This document shows positions 61,231 to 64,000 of a stretch of 64,000 nucleotides of DNA, one piece after another; position 1 is the first letter of the stretch, and every line of letters begins with the position of its first letter. The notes below the pieces were generated by a model, which saw only the letters and a list, made by a program, of their open reading frames with translations, was not told the DNA's origin and ran no database searches. Source of the stretch: Acidimangrovimonas pyrenivorans (GTDB taxonomy: Bacteria > Pseudomonadota > Alphaproteobacteria > Rhodobacterales > Rhodobacteraceae); NCBI RefSeq assembly GCF_042643245.1, contig NZ_JBHRSK010000004.1:1054001-1118000 (forward strand). The letters are read 5' to 3'. Both the position numbers and the translations under genes were made by a program.

Positions 61231-61329
61231 AGCGCCGCCCTGCCGCGACCGCGCATCCGAGCAGGCGAGAAGAGCGGCTGACGGCTGTGGCAGGAGGTGC
61301 TATCGTCGGCTTCCGACAAGACGGAGAAG

Positions 61330-61701
61330 ATGGCCTTGAAGCTATGGACGGCGTGGACGGTTCGGCTGGGAGCGGCGCTGCTCGGCGTATTGCTGGTCTT
61401 TTCCGTTCTACCGGAACGGGCCGTCGCTGGCGCAAATCCCGACTGCGCCATCGCCTGCAAAGACCATGACTCTGCCATGCGCGCGGCCACCGCCGACGAT
61501 CCATGCGGCACGGCCGGACATTGTGCCATGAGCGGCCTCTGTCATTCTGGCGATTGCGCCGCGTCGCCAATTGCGGTGAGCGATGTAAACCGCCTACAAC
61601 AGCTCGACCGCGGCCTTCGCGCCCGTTTCGAGTGGGCGCAACGGGTGGCCATCGGCAGTTCACCCTCCTTCGATCCTCCGCCTCCACGGTCCTTCGCGTG
61701 A
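61330..61701 (+). CDS. Small secreted Cys-rich protein
   Basis: 123 residues from the ATG at 61330. Signal peptide (LWTAWTVRLGAALLGVLLVF), then NPDCAIACKDHD and GHCAMSGLCHSGDC, and C terminus SFDPPPPRSFA. The last motif resembles PPPKSF at the end of the divergent gene, so the two may be distant relatives. 53 bases before the multicopper oxidase; likely cotranscribed. Confidence 0.6.
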   Translation: MALKLWTAWTVRLGAALLGVLLVFSVLPERAVAGANPDCAIACKDHDSAMRAATADDPCGTAGHCAMSGLCHSGDCAASPIAVSDVNRLQQLDRGLRARFEWAQRVAIGSSPSFDPPPPRSFA

Positions 61702-61754
61702 TCCGACGGGCCGCCGGCCCGATCAATCATCGAACCATTGAAAGGGGCGCGGGC

Positions 61755-63176
61755 ATGGATCCGGCCCCGAAGCGAAGGATCAATCGCGTGAACCTCACAC
61801 GAAGACACCTGCTTGCCGGCAGCGGTGCGGTGCTTGCCGCGTCCGCGCTGCCGCGGGCAAGCCGCGCCGCCCCCGTGTCGCTGGAGGCCCGCACGGCGCG
61901 GGTCCAGTTGACCCCCGAGACATACCCCGCGACCGAGGTCTGGGGCTATGACGGCCGCAGCCCCGGCCCCGAGCTGCGCCTGCGACAGGACGAGAGGCTG
62001 CAACGCCGCCTCGTCAACCGGCTGGCGCAACCGACGACGATCCACTGGCACGGCATCCGCATTGCCAACGCGATGGACGGGGTGCCGGGCCTGACGCAGC
62101 AGGCCGTCCCGCCGGGGCAGAGCTTCGACTACGATTTCGTGCTGCCCGATGCCGGAACCTACTGGTATCACGCCCACCAGGCCTCGGCCGAGCAGGTGGC
62201 CCGCGGGCTGTCGGGCCCGCTGATCGTCGAAGAGGCGGAGGCGCCCGAGGTCGATCACGACCTCGCCCTGATGCTCGACGACTGGCGCATCGACCCGGCG
62301 ACCGGACAGATTGCCGACGACTTCGGCAACCTCCACGACCTCAGCCATGCCGGGCGCTACGGCAATCTCGTCACCACCAACGGCGCCTTCGACTTCGCCC
62401 GCGACCTGCGCCCGAACGACCGGCTGCGTCTGAGGCTGATCAACGCCGCCAACGCGCGGATCTTCGAGTTGGGCCTCTCCGGCCTGGAAGGCTGGGTGGT
62501 TGCGCTCGACGGCATGCCGCTGCCCGCCCCCCGGCCGCTGACCGAGGCGCTGGTGCTCGCTCCGGCGCAACGTGCCGACCTGATCGTCGATGTGACAGCC
62601 AAGGCGGGAGAAACCGCGTGGCTGGCCCGCGCGGAACGCGATGGGGCGGTCGGTCAGGCGCGTTTCCCGGTGGCCGGCACGGGCACGAAGCCCCGCCGAG
62701 ACGCCCCTGCCCCCCTTCCCCCCAACCCGCGAATGGAGGTGACCGGTCTTGCCGACGCCCGCAGCATCTCCTTCCGCATGGAGGGCGGCGCAATGGGGCG
62801 GATGCAAGCGGCGGTGCTGGACGGCAAGCGCCAGAGTTTCCGCGATCTGATGCAGGCCGGGCAGTTCTGGGCCTTCAACGGCGTGGTCGGGCGCACCGAG
62901 ACACCGCTCGTCACCGCCGCGCGCGGCGAGACCCTGCGCCTGCCGATCGTCAACGACACCGCCTTCCCACATGCGATGCACCTGCACGGCCACCACTTCC
63001 GCGAGGTCCGCTCGGATGGCACCCTCGGCCCGATGCGCGACACCCTTCTGGTGATGTCGGGCGAGACGCGGGAGATCGCCTTTGTCGCCGACAACCCCGG
63101 CGACTGGCTGTTCCATTGCCACATGCTTTCGCACGCGGCGGCTGGGATGACGACCTGGCTGAGGGTGACGGCATGA
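61755..63176 (+). CDS. Multicopper oxidase with twin-arginine signal
   Basis: 473 residues from the ATG at 61755. NLTRRHLLAGSGAVLAASAL is a twin-arginine export signal. Copper ligands: HWHG, HAHQ, HAMHLHGHHF and HCHMLSHAAAGM, i.e. type 1, 2 and 3 sites as in CopA/CueO-type enzymes. Probably oxidises Cu(I) or Fe(II) in the periplasm. Overlaps the following cytochrome by four bases. Confidence 0.94.
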   Translation: MDPAPKRRINRVNLTRRHLLAGSGAVLAASALPRASRAAPVSLEARTARVQLTPETYPATEVWGYDGRSPGPELRLRQDERLQRRLVNRLAQPTTIHWHGIRIANAMDGVPGLTQQAVPPGQSFDYDFVLPDAGTYWYHAHQASAEQVARGLSGPLIVEEAEAPEVDHDLALMLDDWRIDPATGQIADDFGNLHDLSHAGRYGNLVTTNGAFDFARDLRPNDRLRLRLINAANARIFELGLSGLEGWVVALDGMPLPAPRPLTEALVLAPAQRADLIVDVTAKAGETAWLARAERDGAVGQARFPVAGTGTKPRRDAPAPLPPNPRMEVTGLADARSISFRMEGGAMGRMQAAVLDGKRQSFRDLMQAGQFWAFNGVVGRTETPLVTAARGETLRLPIVNDTAFPHAMHLHGHHFREVRSDGTLGPMRDTLLVMSGETREIAFVADNPGDWLFHCHMLSHAAAGMTTWLRVTA

Positions 63177-63649
63177 AGACGATGCAACTTGCGATCCCGC
63201 TTGCCGCGCTTCTCGGGGGTGGAGCGTTGTGGCTGGCGTGGCCCCAAGGAAGCTCTGCGCTTCCGGTCCAGCCGGCGACGGTCGACGTCGCGGCGGGCGA
63301 AACCCTCTACCGGGCCAACTGCGCTTCCTGTCATGGCACCCGCCTGGAGGGCGCCGCGGACTGGCGCGAGGCACGAAGCGACGGCACCTTCCCGCCGCCG
63401 CCGCATGACCGGACGGGCCACACCTGGCACCACGGAGATGCGCTGCTGTTCGACTACACCAAGCTTGGCGGAAAGGTGATGCTGGCGCGCGGGGGCATCG
63501 CCGGCGCGAGCGGCATGCCGGGCTTCGGCACGACCTTGAGCGACCAGCAGATCTGGGACGTCCTCGCCTATATCAAATCGACTTGGCCGCCGCGCGTCCG
63601 GGCGGTCCAGACCGAGCGCACCAAGGCCGAAGCGGCCCAGGGAGGGTGA
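63173..63649 (+). CDS. c-type cytochrome coupled to the multicopper oxidase
   Basis: 158 residues with an N-terminal hydrophobic anchor. Haem site ANCASCHGTRLEG; the axial Met is in GMPGFGTTLSDQQIWDVLAYIK. ATGA overlap with the multicopper oxidase gene indicates a joint function, perhaps receiving its electrons or passing them to the oxidase. Confidence 0.9.
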   Translation: MKTMQLAIPLAALLGGGALWLAWPQGSSALPVQPATVDVAAGETLYRANCASCHGTRLEGAADWREARSDGTFPPPPHDRTGHTWHHGDALLFDYTKLGGKVMLARGGIAGASGMPGFGTTLSDQQIWDVLAYIKSTWPPRVRAVQTERTKAEAAQGG

Positions 63650-63693
63650 CTACCGGCGCGGGCCGCGGGCGGCGACCCCCGCGGCCCGTCCGA

Positions 63694-64000
63694 TCATTCG
63701 GCGGCGACAAAGGCCGCCTTCTTCGAAAGGCGGGCGCGCAGGCCCCATGCCTGAAGGCGCAGGATACCGAACACCGCGCCCCAGTAGACCAGCCACGCCC
63801 TCACGGTCACCGCGTCGGGCACCGAACGGTAGCCGGTCAGCGCAGCGACCAGCCCGCCCAAACGGCTGCCGTCGTCGAGGATCGCGCCGGTATCCCAGAG
63901 CGGCGCCATGAAGAGCAGCACGCCCGCGGCCAATCTTGCCGTTCACACGACCGCCGCCGTGCCGCGACGCGGCCAGGCGAGCCGGTCGTTTGCCGTTCTT
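63694..64000 (-). pseudogene. Probable FTR1-type iron permease, C-terminal part, interrupted by TGA
   Basis: From the window end the frame reads RTANDRLAWPRRGTAAVV, then TGA at 63945-63943, then TARLAAGVLLFMAPLWDTGAIL and on to the stop at 63694. The downstream part resembles the last helices of FTR1 permeases (LWDTGAILDDGSRLGGLVAALTGYR). If the TGA replaced a Trp codon, the gene is broken; a frame restart at the TTG at 63933 is possible. An iron permease beside a multicopper oxidase would make sense. Most of the gene lies outside the window. Confidence 0.45.

Noticed and set aside
61542..63374. 610-codon open frame opposite the multicopper oxidase
   Set aside because: Antisense shadow; the plus-strand gene has all copper ligands and an export signal.
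1..64000. CRISPR array
   Set aside because: No regularly spaced repeats of 25-40 bases were seen on either strand, and no cas-like gene.
1..64000. Insertion sequences
   Set aside because: No transposase with recognisable DDE motif was found; mobility genes here are tyrosine recombinases.

Overview
The window looks like chromosome of a high-GC alphaproteobacterium, most likely of the Rhodobacterales (Paracoccaceae). The evidence is the codon and base usage, the bioY-bioM-bioN set, the sspB / fumC / DUF4169 / ribbon-helix-helix order, the rplU-rpmA-acetyltransferase order, and the intergenic GGGAGTATTTGGGGC motif typical of that group. No database search was possible, so all family names are by-eye recognitions of motifs.

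Region 1 (1-13079) is ordinary core genome: the end of a class III aminotransferase, a biotin ECF transporter (bioYMN), a RidA-family protein, an unusual proline iminopeptidase / S9 peptidase fusion, acetate kinase, the ClpXP adaptor SspB, fumarase C, small DUF4169 and RHH proteins, an acetyltransferase, ribosomal proteins L27 and L21, and a tRNA-Ser(CGA).

Region 2 (13080-34440) begins exactly at the 3' end of tRNA-Ser and has the character of an integrated island. It carries a five-gene type I restriction-modification operon in which a HEPN-like gene and a DUF91/DUF4268 gene sit between hsdS and hsdR. Next come a KfrA-like DNA-binding protein, a PrimPol-type replication protein, a SRAP protein with a zinc-ribbon partner, an AT-richer DUF262 + HEPN gene pair (likely anti-phage), a double-helix-turn-helix protein followed by two tandem tyrosine recombinases, a PemK-like protein and several unknown small genes. 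A decayed second copy of the 3' part of the PrimPol gene closes the region.

Region 3 (34441-64000) is a copper and respiration island. It holds cueR, two copper P-type ATPases, CopZ, glutaredoxin, DUF302 proteins, cupredoxins, a multicopper oxidase and several c-type cytochromes. It also holds a complete but divergent haem-copper oxidase operon (cupredoxin, subunit II with a methionine-rich tail, subunit I, subunit III, a 58-residue membrane peptide and haem O synthase), an orphan Rieske protein, a thioredoxin-like protein, an EF-hand protein with Met-Gly repeats, and two two-component systems (NarX/NarL-like and CusS/CusR-like). Three CueR-type promoters with the same geometry (19-base spacer with TTCCAG-N3-CTGGAA) can be read directly. 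Two drive the copA genes; the third precedes a decayed copA fragment just upstream of cueR. FNR-type dyads appear in front of several genes, so the cluster may answer to both copper and oxygen. The window ends inside a probable FTR1-type iron permease whose frame is interrupted by a TGA codon.
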